DNA from: Sphingobacterium sp.
Lineage (GTDB): Bacteria > Bacteroidota > Bacteroidia > Sphingobacteriales > Sphingobacteriaceae
Direction of reading: 5' to 3'
Length of the DNA stretch: 64,000 nt
NCBI GenBank assembly: GCA_031286695.1
Contig: JAITTY010000001.1
Span: 62,001-126,000, forward strand
The notes under the pieces: generated by a model
The model's input: the letters and a program-made list of their open reading frames with translations, nothing else
What the model was told of the DNA's origin: nothing
Databases searched by the model: none
Made by a program: the position numbers and the translations under genes
In this document: piece after piece, positions 36,866 through 45,291 of the stretch
How the letters are laid out: each line of letters opens with the position of its first letter
Position numbering within the stretch: position 1 is the stretch's first letter

Positions 36866-37049
36866 GTAAAGGTAATAGAATTATTTTAATTCTTCTTATT
36901 CTTTTTCAAAAGTTTGTTCAAACCAACCGAATATTGTCCGTGTGGTACCAGATATTTATTACAGGTTTTACAGCATCAAATTTATTGGCAGTTTTATGAT
37001 AATTAACAAGGAAGATGGTCTTCCAATGTATTATCTAAAACTTAGAAAC

Positions 37050-37409
37050 ATGAAAAAATTATTGATGAGTTTCGCAGCGCTGGCCTTGATGTCATCCACT
37101 ACTTTTGCGAAGACAAACACTAAAACGGTAGAGAACAAGACCGCAGAAAAAACCGTGCTTTACAAAAATGCCGCAACCAAGACCAATTTAAACATCATTG
37201 GTGAAGCAAAAGAGATCAAGTTGGGAAAATTCCGCACGCTCTGCAGATTGACGATGAGTATTTACAACACCAGTGGTCAGCTAATTGATACGCAGGTTCT
37301 TACGTACACAAGTTATGGTGCAAATGATATGTTTTATAGCAGTTGCGGCGCATGGTTCAGCGCAACTATCCAGAATTATCAAAACTATTATGGTAATCCC
37401 AATCATTAG
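37050..37409 (+). CDS. Small secreted protein of unknown function
   Basis: This 119-residue protein has a signal peptide (MKKLLMSFAALALMSSTTFAK). The start at ATG 37050 is chosen because upstream in-frame codons precede a non-family leader. The mature part has a Thr/Lys-rich linker and then a compact module with two cysteines (FRTLCRLTMSIYNTSGQLIDTQ, YSSCGAWFSAT), which could form one disulfide. It lies 65 bases upstream of a GLPGLI gene and a barrel gene, so it may belong to that cluster. No known family recognised. Confidence 0.7.
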   Translation: MKKLLMSFAALALMSSTTFAKTNTKTVENKTAEKTVLYKNAATKTNLNIIGEAKEIKLGKFRTLCRLTMSIYNTSGQLIDTQVLTYTSYGANDMFYSSCGAWFSATIQNYQNYYGNPNH

Positions 37410-37433
37410 GTACTAATTAATCAAATTTATTTG

Positions 37434-37455
37434 GCGGGAGCGTTTGCGCTCTCGC
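37434..37455 (+). terminator. Hairpin between the small secreted protein and GLPGLI genes
   Basis: GCGGGAGCG-TTTG-CGCTCTCGC (37434-37455) forms a 9-bp GC-rich stem with one wobble. It has no T run, so it may be a weak terminator or transcript-stability element. Confidence 0.5.
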
Positions 37456-37474
37456 TTAAACTTTACTCGAAACA

Positions 37475-38266
37475 ATGAAAAAGCAACTTTTATTTCTAAT
37501 GCTTACATGTGCATCGTTTACAACCTATGCACAGAAATTACACGCCTCCTATGAATACATTCCCTCTGCTATAGCCACTTTTAAGGAAGATGTCTATTAC
37601 GAAAATGGGAGCAAAATAGCTGTACGGGATTCTGTTCCCCTTAAAACAACGGTAGGAGAAATTGAAACTCCCGACGGAGAAATTGCGTCTAGCTTCTCCA
37701 TGGTTCTGAATACCGGCGCCAGTTATAGACGTATTGTTATGCAGCAGGCCAATGTAGATGCTCTTCAGGAAACGCGCGCGCTCCAAGGTGTTAACTATAT
37801 CGTCAATGATGATTTTCCTAAATTATCCTGGAATACAGACTATCGAGACATCGATACCTTAGGTAAATTTATTTGTCATAAAGCAACAACGACCTATCGT
37901 GGAACTAAACTGACCGCATATTATACAAACGATATCCCAGTTCCTGTCGGCCCATATAAGTTTGGGGGCCTACCTGGACTTATCGTGATGTTGTATAATG
38001 AAAGTGCCACGCCTAATTATTGGATGCTTAAAGAGGTATCGTATCCTTATGCGGGTGATGTTCCAGTTAGTAAGTCCTACATAAATTCTTTACCAGCATT
38101 ATCTCTTCAGGAATTCGTTCAGAAAGATGAAGCTGTCATCCAGGAGCAGATGCGAATTATGGAAAGTAAAATGCCGGCAATGGAAGGTGTAACAGTTGAA
38201 AGAAAGAAAGTTCGCGGTACAGTAGAACAAGTTTATGAATGGGAAAAATCAAATAAAGAGAATTAG
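37475..38266 (+). CDS. GLPGLI-family protein
   Basis: This 263-residue exported protein (signal peptide ending TYAQ) has the family's diagnostic GGLPGLI sequence near residue 167 (PYKFGGLPGLIVMLYN). GLPGLI proteins are restricted to Bacteroidota, and genes often lie directly next to a TonB-dependent barrel, as here. Their function is not established. The 3' end overlaps the barrel gene by 32 bases, so translation is likely coupled. Confidence 0.9.
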   Translation: MKKQLLFLMLTCASFTTYAQKLHASYEYIPSAIATFKEDVYYENGSKIAVRDSVPLKTTVGEIETPDGEIASSFSMVLNTGASYRRIVMQQANVDALQETRALQGVNYIVNDDFPKLSWNTDYRDIDTLGKFICHKATTTYRGTKLTAYYTNDIPVPVGPYKFGGLPGLIVMLYNESATPNYWMLKEVSYPYAGDVPVSKSYINSLPALSLQEFVQKDEAVIQEQMRIMESKMPAMEGVTVERKKVRGTVEQVYEWEKSNKEN

Positions 38267-40937
38267 GGTCCCAGCACGATGTGCATGGCTATTTGTCGGC
38301 ATGTGGATGACCATTTCCGTTTCACAGGCACAGGTATGTGTGAGCGGAAAGGTCACATCGGCGGGAAAGCCGCTCGGTAGTGTACGTGTCGATCTTTGTT
38401 CCGCAGATAGTAGTGGGCTCATCCAATATACCTTTACCAATCAGTTTGGGCAATATCGGTTTGACGGTATCCAGTTAGATCAGATTGTTTTACGTTTTAA
38501 AGCACTGAGCTACAACACGCTGAATGAACCCGTTTTGTTAAAAAAAACGGATACGATATTGAATGTTGAGCTATCCGCGGGAGGTGTCGAAAGATTGCAG
38601 GAGGTTCTTGTCCATGCAAAACGGCCCTATAGACTTGGCCGGGATACTATTGAACTTCAAACAAGTTCCTTTCTGCAAGGAGATGAGCGGACTGTTGAAG
38701 ATCTTCTTAGGAAAATTCCAGGATTGAGCGTAGGAAATGATGGTATCATTAAGATAGGAGATAAGGAAGTAGAAAAAGTTATGGTTGAAGGGGATGACCT
38801 GTTTGGGAAAGGTTACCGACTCCTTACACAAAATATGTCTGTACAGCCTTTGGAAAAGGTACAGATCTTGCAACGATATTCGAATAATAAACATCTCAAA
38901 GGTATTGAAAATTCCGATAAAGTAGCACTGAATCTATCACTCAAAGCAGATAGTAAAAGTCAATGGATTGGATCAGCCACTATTTCAGGGACACCTGTTG
39001 GTAAGCAATATTATTCTGGAAGTATCAATGTAATGAATTTTGGCAAAAAAAATAAATACTATCTTCTAAGTAGTGCCAATAATAACGGGGTTGATGCAGT
39101 CAGTAGCATCAATCACTTACTCTATTCCGGTCAAACAGATGAAGCGGGACAAATTGGTGCTGAAGTAACTACACCGACTATCATCGATAATAGTCTGGAA
39201 CTTCCGGGATTTGACTATAGACGTACAAATTTCAATCGAGATATGTTGCATTCATTTAATATGATCCTGAACCCGCTAGAACATTTGAAAGTTAAATGGC
39301 TCGGTTTTGTTAATCTGACCAAGAAATCATTCTATCGCAATACCATTCAAACTTATCATGTTGAGGATATCAGTTTTACCAACAGAGAGAACAATGAGTT
39401 TAGCAAAGAGGCAAACAACTATTTCTCAAAGTGGGAACTGCACTATGATATCGACAAGCGTTCAACTCTGGTCTATACTGGAAATCTGGGGTCTCTTCAA
39501 AGGAATGACAATGGGAGCATTCTCTTTAATGATGTTGCAAGCAAAGAATTAACATGGGGTAAAGGTGTGTTGACTAACCATAATATAACACATACCTTTA
39601 AGGTTTCGCCATCTGCAGCACTTGTCAGTTCAGCCCGCTGGATCCTGCAGCGGTCACCGCTGGATTATGGTCTAGATCAGTACTATTATGAAGATCTCTT
39701 TCAAACAAAGGATGTAGCAAATGTAACACAACATATCGAAAATGATCTCCAATATTTGGGTATCACCTCCCAGTATGTAAAGAAATCAATCCAAGGTGAT
39801 TATTTGGAATTGGCTCTTAGCAACGAATACAAAGATCAAAAACTGCTTACAAACCTTTTTCTCCATACCAATGATGGTCAAGTACTATCACCCAATGGAT
39901 TTAACAATTATTTACATCTCAGATCCAATAATAGCAGTATTTTGGCAAAATATACAATAAAACGTAAAAAATGGGAATTAACACCGCAGCTAAGAGCCGG
40001 ATTTGCAGCTAGCCGATGGGGTGATCTATCAACTGAAAATCAGAAAAATTATTTGCAATTCTCACCCAGTTTATCCAGCAGATGGTCAATGTATCATAAG
40101 GGAAAGCTAGAAGCAACATTTTCATTAAGACAGAATAATAGTGAGCTAACAGATATAGTACCGAATTACTACACCATAGGGATTAGAAATTTTGTAAAAG
40201 GACTGGATAATATTGCTTTGCTGACTAATTACGGTGGTGTCATTTCTTACACGCACGGTAATTTGTTGGATAGATTTTTTGGAAGCTTATCCCTAGGGCA
40301 TCATACTTTTTCCAATTATATCAGCACCAGCAGTTTGATAAATCCCAATTTCACCATAAACCGACAAATTGTGCTGAAGAATAAGAAATCTTCATTTTTT
40401 AAAGCACAACTCAATTATTACCTGAAGCCATTAAATGGTAATCTCAAGTTTGATGTTGAAGGTCGTTATTCTTCCTATGAAACCGCTGTTGAAGGGTTAG
40501 GTATCCGACAGGTTCATACGGACTCCTATGATTATGGGCTTTCGTTCAGAAGTGTTTGGAGATCTCGATTGAATATCTATGGCGGTTATCGGATAGAGTC
40601 GAAATCCTATACAGTTGAAAATAAGATGCAATTAAAAAATACCTATGGTTTCCTCCAGCTCTTTTTAAATATGGGAACTGGTATACAGGCAAATTTAAAA
40701 AATGAATCTTATCGTTTCGGTGATTTTATGGGCTCAAAATCAAAGGCATATTATTTTTCAGATTTCTCAATTTCCTATGACGTAAAGAAAATCAAAACCA
40801 GATTTGATATTACTGCTAAAAATATATTTAATAATAGGACCTTTCAACAGGCTCTCCTTACGGATACCTATCAAGCAATTACATCATATCAGCTTTTGCC
40901 GCGCTATGTATCTTTTGGAATTGATTACAGTTTTTAA
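38235..40937 (+). CDS. Outer membrane TonB-dependent-like barrel paired with GLPGLI protein
   Basis: This 900-residue protein has a signal peptide (cleaved near VSQAQ), a carboxypeptidase-regulatory-like domain (VSGKVTSAGKPLGSVRVDL), a shortened plug-like region (LRKIPGLSVGNDGIIKIGDKEVEKVMVEGDDLFGKGYRLLTQNM) and a large C-terminal barrel ending YVSFGIDYSF. The plug resembles those of TonB-dependent receptors of the outer membrane beta-barrel class (often annotated as DUF or carboxypeptidase-like), but a clear TonB box is not seen. It overlaps the GLPGLI gene by 32 bases. Function unknown; surface assembly or peptide uptake is possible. Confidence 0.87.
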   Translation: MNGKNQIKRIRVPARCAWLFVGMWMTISVSQAQVCVSGKVTSAGKPLGSVRVDLCSADSSGLIQYTFTNQFGQYRFDGIQLDQIVLRFKALSYNTLNEPVLLKKTDTILNVELSAGGVERLQEVLVHAKRPYRLGRDTIELQTSSFLQGDERTVEDLLRKIPGLSVGNDGIIKIGDKEVEKVMVEGDDLFGKGYRLLTQNMSVQPLEKVQILQRYSNNKHLKGIENSDKVALNLSLKADSKSQWIGSATISGTPVGKQYYSGSINVMNFGKKNKYYLLSSANNNGVDAVSSINHLLYSGQTDEAGQIGAEVTTPTIIDNSLELPGFDYRRTNFNRDMLHSFNMILNPLEHLKVKWLGFVNLTKKSFYRNTIQTYHVEDISFTNRENNEFSKEANNYFSKWELHYDIDKRSTLVYTGNLGSLQRNDNGSILFNDVASKELTWGKGVLTNHNITHTFKVSPSAALVSSARWILQRSPLDYGLDQYYYEDLFQTKDVANVTQHIENDLQYLGITSQYVKKSIQGDYLELALSNEYKDQKLLTNLFLHTNDGQVLSPNGFNNYLHLRSNNSSILAKYTIKRKKWELTPQLRAGFAASRWGDLSTENQKNYLQFSPSLSSRWSMYHKGKLEATFSLRQNNSELTDIVPNYYTIGIRNFVKGLDNIALLTNYGGVISYTHGNLLDRFFGSLSLGHHTFSNYISTSSLINPNFTINRQIVLKNKKSSFFKAQLNYYLKPLNGNLKFDVEGRYSSYETAVEGLGIRQVHTDSYDYGLSFRSVWRSRLNIYGGYRIESKSYTVENKMQLKNTYGFLQLFLNMGTGIQANLKNESYRFGDFMGSKSKAYYFSDFSISYDVKKIKTRFDITAKNIFNNRTFQQALLTDTYQAITSYQLLPRYVSFGIDYSF

Positions 40938-40962
40938 TGATGCCTATATCCGAAAATGCTGA

Positions 40963-41220
40963 AATCCGTTGTTCAAAGATTTTAGTGTTCATGTTTTTCA
41001 GCAATCCTTTGCCGACAATGAAATGAGATCAGGAGAGTTAGTAAATCTTACAGCAGAACAGCGTTATTTAAAGCTTATGAATGAACAACCGGACTTATTA
41101 CATCTTGGCCCAATGCGTTTTATAAGCGTATAGTTATTGGGTGATAGAGTTAGTGGTTTCAACAGTATTGCCAAGATAGAATCCAGTGTGATTGGAAACG
41201 TTATAAAGCGAATGCAATGA
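40963..41220 (+). pseudogene. Remnant of a Crp/Fnr-family regulator
   Basis: In one frame the sequence reads DFSVHVFQQSFADNEMRS then GELVNLTAEQRYLKLMNEQP, closely resembling the hinge and start of the DNA-binding domain of Bacteroidota Crp/Fnr regulators (typically EQRYLKLLEEQP...IASYLGI). A TAG at 41131 replaces a codon where the family has tyrosine, and the frame then continues LLGDRVSGFNSIAKIES to a TGA at 41218. The N-terminal cyclic-nucleotide-like domain is missing. This looks like the decayed 3' part of a regulator gene. Confidence 0.5.
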
Positions 41221-41245
41221 GCTAATTTTTTGTTAATTTGCATCC

Positions 41246-41512
41246 ATGTCAAACCAAACAAATAATTATCAATTATTTTCCAAAGAGATCTTATCGCTTT
41301 GGAAAAGCCAAGATGTATCTTATATTAAAGTAGAAGAGCTTTCTATTGTTCAGGGAATTACTTTTTTTGAGCTTATACCAGACTCCGAACTTTTGGATGA
41401 CGGAGGAGCGGACACCCTTTATGCCATAGACTCTGAGGATGTTGAAGACATGCTTGTATTTAACAAAAATATCAAGTTTGTTGTTCACGATATTTATTTG
41501 GATGAAGATTAG
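41246..41512 (+). CDS. Small acidic protein of unknown function
   Basis: This 88-residue protein is cytoplasmic in character and very acidic in its second half (DGGADTLYAIDSEDVEDMLV, ending DIYLDED). It has no signal or membrane segment and no family I recognise. The ATG at 41246 lies 36 bases past the Crp remnant and is preceded by an AT-rich stretch containing TTAATTTG, a near-match to the -7 box. It is followed by a 16-bp perfect inverted repeat. Confidence 0.6.
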   Translation: MSNQTNNYQLFSKEILSLWKSQDVSYIKVEELSIVQGITFFELIPDSELLDDGGADTLYAIDSEDVEDMLVFNKNIKFVVHDIYLDED

Positions 41513-41524
41513 TGCGTTTATTAG

Positions 41525-41563
41525 TTTAAGATCTGCAATAGCGTTTTTATTGCAGATCTTAAA
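41525..41563. terminator. Inverted repeat between converging genes
   Basis: A 16-bp perfect stem (41525-41540 with 41548-41563) with a 7-base loop, between the 88-residue protein gene and the converging antiporter gene. There is no T-tract outside the stem, so efficiency as a terminator is uncertain. Confidence 0.55.
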
Positions 41564-41592
41564 CGACAGCATCAAGCTGGTCTAGGGATAAC

Positions 41593-43170
41593 CTAACTTC
41601 TCATATTCAATCTTTCCTCTTGAAGATCCAGTAAACGGAGGTGTTTTCTAATAATTTCTTCGTCCAACAAAAGCTCCTCACGGTTTTTATTAATAAGCCA
41701 GATACGTTGCGTTTCGAGAATGTCTATATAGATTTTTCGGTATTCTGCGTAGTTAATGATGATTTCGGAGCTCCGTAATTGATTTTCATATTTCTGCAAT
41801 TGATCTTTCAGGGTTGGAAAACTTTCAACTTTATCTGCATAGTCGTTTCGGATTTTGTCAACTGCAACCTGAGCGAGTCTGTTCTGGATTTCATAATCGA
41901 TTTCCTTTTCGCTTCTTACAAAATCTCTATCCACCAATTTGACTTTTCTTAATATAAAGGGAAGTGTTAATCCCTGGACAAGCAGCGTTAAAAGAATCAC
42001 AACAAAAGTGATGAAAAGGATCAGGTTTCTTTGTGGGAAAGGGGTTCCGTCAGCTAAAGTTAATGGGATGGAAAGTGCTGCGGCCAAGGAAACAACACCG
42101 CGCATTCCAGTCCAACCGATGATTATAGGGGTCTGCCAACCTGGTGATTGTGCATCTGCAACTGTTATGAAGTTTCTCATGATCAATGTTGTAATTACTG
42201 CTGCGTATCCTGCAAACACCCGAACGAGAATCAGTACGACAGTAACGGCTACGCCATAGCCAATAGCTGTAGAAATATCCGTATCGCCTAAACCTGAAAC
42301 AATTTCGGGTAAATCCAATCCGATAAGCATAAAAACTATACCATTCAGTAAAAAACAAAAGCTTTCCCATACTGTTACTGTGCGAATCCGGGATGCACTG
42401 CTCAAAAAATCATGGCTGCGATAAGAGAGGAATAAACCACCACTTACAACGGCCAATACGCCCGAAGCATGAAGCTGCTCCGTCACCAAGTACATTGAGA
42501 AAGGCGCGATGAAAGTGAGCAGTATATCTGTATTGGAATCGGTAGGTAAAAGTTTGTGCATTTTCAAAAAAATATATGCGATTGCAAGGCCAATTCCCAT
42601 GCCGCCAATACACATCCAAATAAAGCTTCCGGCGGCTTGGTACCATACATACTGACCTGTCGCAGCGGCGACCATGGCAAATCGAAAAATGATTAAAGAA
42701 GAAGCATCATTCAGCAAACTTTCACCTTCGAGAATCGAAGCCAGCCTTTTTGGCACTTTTACAAATTTTAAAATTGCTCCAGCACTAACAGCGTCAGGAG
42801 GTGAAACGATGCCTCCGAGTAGGAAGCCGAGCGCTAAGGAAAATCCCGGAATGAAATAGTTTGCAAAAATCGCAACAGATAACGCTGTAAAGAACACGAC
42901 AACAAAGGCAAAACTGAAAATAATCCTGCGCCAGCGCCAAAGTTCTTTCCATGAGGTCGACCAGGCAGCTTCATATAACAGTGGTGGAAGAAAAATTATA
43001 AATATTAACTCGGGTTCTATTTTTATGGGCGGAACTCCTGGTACAAAACTAATGGCTAGTCCAGCCAGTACCAGTAAAACAGGGTATGCAACCTGGATTT
43101 TTTTTGCCAGCATGATCAGCATGGTGATGAGTAGAACTAAAAATAGATAAAATTCAAAATTTTCTAACAT
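41593..43170 (-). CDS. CPA1-family (NhaP-type) Na+/H+ antiporter
   Basis: This 525-residue protein has about twelve membrane segments and matches CPA1 monovalent cation:proton antiporters. The ion-binding region appears as GGIVSPPDAVSAGAILKF and, in the next helix, LEGESLLNDASSLIIFRFA, with the ND-type motif. A cytoplasmic helical tail of about 120 residues (RSEKEIDYEIQNRLAQVAVD to the end) follows. It would expel sodium or potassium in exchange for protons at high pH or salt. Monocistronic. Confidence 0.92.
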   Translation of the reverse strand: MLENFEFYLFLVLLITMLIMLAKKIQVAYPVLLVLAGLAISFVPGVPPIKIEPELIFIIFLPPLLYEAAWSTSWKELWRWRRIIFSFAFVVVFFTALSVAIFANYFIPGFSLALGFLLGGIVSPPDAVSAGAILKFVKVPKRLASILEGESLLNDASSLIIFRFAMVAAATGQYVWYQAAGSFIWMCIGGMGIGLAIAYIFLKMHKLLPTDSNTDILLTFIAPFSMYLVTEQLHASGVLAVVSGGLFLSYRSHDFLSSASRIRTVTVWESFCFLLNGIVFMLIGLDLPEIVSGLGDTDISTAIGYGVAVTVVLILVRVFAGYAAVITTLIMRNFITVADAQSPGWQTPIIIGWTGMRGVVSLAAALSIPLTLADGTPFPQRNLILFITFVVILLTLLVQGLTLPFILRKVKLVDRDFVRSEKEIDYEIQNRLAQVAVDKIRNDYADKVESFPTLKDQLQKYENQLRSSEIIINYAEYRKIYIDILETQRIWLINKNREELLLDEEIIRKHLRLLDLQEERLNMRS

Positions 43171-43302
43171 ATAAAAACTTTAGGTACCTAAATATAAATC
43201 AAATTTCTAGAAATATTTAGACTGACAGGATAGAGGGCAAAGCTTTTTTGCATCTCTCCAAATTTAAAGGGGCGATTCAATAATCGAGGAAGAAATAGGT
43301 AT

Positions 43303-43350
43303 ATTGACTATCTAACTTTTAATTTGTCTATTTTGTGACTAATAGTCAAT
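43303..43350. promoter_or_regulatory. Inverted repeat upstream of the YdcF-fusion gene
   Basis: ATTGACTAT (43303-43311) is inverted as ATAGTCAAT (43342-43350), 30 bases apart, ending 35 bases before the ATG at 43386. It could be a looped operator or leader structure. Confidence 0.35.
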
Positions 43351-43385
43351 CATAAGTATTATTTTTAAGCCTATTTATATTTATC

Positions 43386-44522
43386 ATGAAAAATCTAAGC
43401 TGCATAATAATCCTTCTATTTCTTTTTTTGAGCAATAGCTGGGCAAGTGGGCACAAAAATGTTCTATTGCTGCTCGGTTCGGCTAATCCTGATGTGCTGA
43501 CACGTCGGGTGGATGTCGCTGCACAGCTTTACCGAATACGTAAGATAGATGCTGTTATTGTCTCGGGAGGATGTGGAGCTCATGGATCCAAGATTTGCGA
43601 GGCCTCTTCAATGGCTATGCAGCTCGCTGGTAAAGGTGTACCATCAAGCTTAATCTTCAAAGAAGAAAACTCGAAGACAACTGTGCAGAATTATATTTTC
43701 AGCAGACGTTTAAAAAATGAAGCTGGTCAGCGAATTATACAAGGAGGAGATACGGTGTATGTCGTTTCGGACCATTGGCACGCTATCGCTGTTGCTGCTC
43801 GATTGGAGAAATATGATGGCGTGACCGCGAAATTTTTTATTGAAGGATCTATACAGCCAAAAAAAGAAGATCGACTGGATTATGCGGCTATATTTAATGG
43901 CTACGAAGATAATCACCTATTCACTTTGAAGGGGACCTGGCTTACTCCAGAAGCCGTATGGACAAAAAGAGATAGTATTTATTATCTGAGCCAAGACATT
44001 ATCTATGCGACTGATTCCAGTAACTCATCCTACAGCGTCAGTCCAGCAAAGAAACTGTTCCCATTTTTGGCAACGAGCTCAGAATTCAATCCGCCTATAT
44101 TTGTTGATAACCGCTCGTTTTGGTATATTCTATTTGATGGTCGTTGTCGAAAAGTTTCAAAGAAGGATTTTACTATTTTACAGGATCAACCAATAAATGA
44201 ATGGCTGACATTGCCAGACAGCCTAAATTGGAGTGAATTTAATACGGGATATATACAAACAAATAAGCTGGTACTGATCGGTAATGAGAAGATGCTATTG
44301 GCGGAGAAAAATGGAAAGCAGTTTAACAGGATAAAGATCACCTCAGCAGAACGATATTTCACTAACTGGCCATATAGCTGGGCCAAAGGCAATGTAAGTG
44401 CTGTTGGGCTAAAGAATGATAAAATTGTGCTATACCGCAATATGGAATCCGTGGAATGTGATCTTGGGTCAAGGACTATTGGAAATGCCACCGCGTTAAA
44501 GCTGAAATGGATTTCAAATTAA
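43386..44522 (+). CDS. YdcF/DUF218-domain exported protein with a C-terminal extension
   Basis: This 378-residue protein has a signal peptide (ending SWASG), then a DUF218/YdcF-like domain (residues about 24-175: VLLLLGSANPDVLTRR, VIVSGGCGAHG, MQLAGKGVPSSLIFKEENSKTTVQN, VVSDHWHAIAVAARLE). YdcF proteins bind S-adenosylmethionine or nucleotides and include ElyC and SanA types of envelope proteins. The last 190 residues have several short aromatic-rich units (FTLKGTWLTPEAVW, SIYYLSQDIIYATD, SFWYILFDGRCRKV) resembling beta-propeller/DKNYY repeats. I know no protein combining the two, so the function is unknown. Confidence 0.75.
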   Translation: MKNLSCIIILLFLFLSNSWASGHKNVLLLLGSANPDVLTRRVDVAAQLYRIRKIDAVIVSGGCGAHGSKICEASSMAMQLAGKGVPSSLIFKEENSKTTVQNYIFSRRLKNEAGQRIIQGGDTVYVVSDHWHAIAVAARLEKYDGVTAKFFIEGSIQPKKEDRLDYAAIFNGYEDNHLFTLKGTWLTPEAVWTKRDSIYYLSQDIIYATDSSNSSYSVSPAKKLFPFLATSSEFNPPIFVDNRSFWYILFDGRCRKVSKKDFTILQDQPINEWLTLPDSLNWSEFNTGYIQTNKLVLIGNEKMLLAEKNGKQFNRIKITSAERYFTNWPYSWAKGNVSAVGLKNDKIVLYRNMESVECDLGSRTIGNATALKLKWISN

Positions 44523-44620
44523 AACGGTCGTTATTTTACACCGGTATAAGTCCTGCCATGGCCTTCAGTAGGATCAGTCATCGTTGAAAGATAAATGTGA
44601 TATTGGTAACAGAAAAAAGT

Positions 44621-45100
44621 TTAATCGTAATTTTGCGGGAGAAACAGAGGAAGACGGGTTGTATTCACAATTTCCTTCATCACAAAATAACTTTCCATAT
44701 GTCTAATCCCTTTGATCGTCGCTAGTTTATTAAAATTGAATTCATGATAGTGATCAACATCCCTTACCATCACCTTTATTTGATAGTCAAATGCGCCCGT
44801 TACGTGAAAACATTCGACCACCTCTGGAAATTTTTGTATCTCTTCCATAAATAGTAGAGCACTTTCATTCGAATGCTTTTCCATGCTAATGGATACCAAG
44901 ACCATCAAATTAAGATCAAGTTTTCTTCTATCCAACAGGTAGACACGCTGCTTTAAAACTGAGTTTGCTGTCAATTTCTTAATCCTTTCATATACTGGAG
45001 TCATTGATAAACTAACACGGTCTGATATTTCCTTGTTGCTTATGTTGGCATCCTGTTGCAACAGGTCCAAAATCATGAGATCCTTCTCATCCAATTTCAT
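44621..45100 (-). CDS. Lrp/AsnC-family regulator of the adjacent amino-alcohol operon
   Basis: This 159-residue protein has an N-terminal helix-turn-helix (MKLDEKDLMILDLLQQDANISNKEISDRVSLSMTPVYERIKKL) and a C-terminal RAM domain (VVECFHVTGAFDYQIKVMVRD). It is divergent from the permease-ligase-dehydrogenase operon (191 bases apart), with a perfect palindrome between them. Lrp-type proteins commonly control the catabolic operon beside them in response to an amino acid; here glutamate, glycine or the amino alcohol adduct are candidates. It also likely regulates itself. Confidence 0.9.
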   Translation of the reverse strand: MKLDEKDLMILDLLQQDANISNKEISDRVSLSMTPVYERIKKLTANSVLKQRVYLLDRRKLDLNLMVLVSISMEKHSNESALLFMEEIQKFPEVVECFHVTGAFDYQIKVMVRDVDHYHEFNFNKLATIKGIRHMESYFVMKEIVNTTRLPLFLPQNYD

Positions 45101-45203
45101 TCGGGCAGTAAATTAATTCTAAAAAAAATATTTCAAAGAATATAGTTAGATCCTATACACTATGAAAATGAATATAATAATATTGTTTTACTAAAATAGG
45201 TAT

Positions 45204-45229
45204 AATTGTAGATATATAACACTACAATT
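45204..45229. promoter_or_regulatory. Palindromic operator between regulator and catabolic operon
   Basis: AATTGTAG (45204-45211), ten bases, CTACAATT (45222-45229) is a perfect dyad with an AT-rich centre, the form expected of an Lrp/AsnC site. It lies 63 bases before the permease start and 104 from the regulator start. Confidence 0.6.
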
Positions 45230-45291
45230 TAAACAATAAGTAGTAAATTTATTTTAGTTAATTACATCAATTTACCAACCTAAATAAAATT

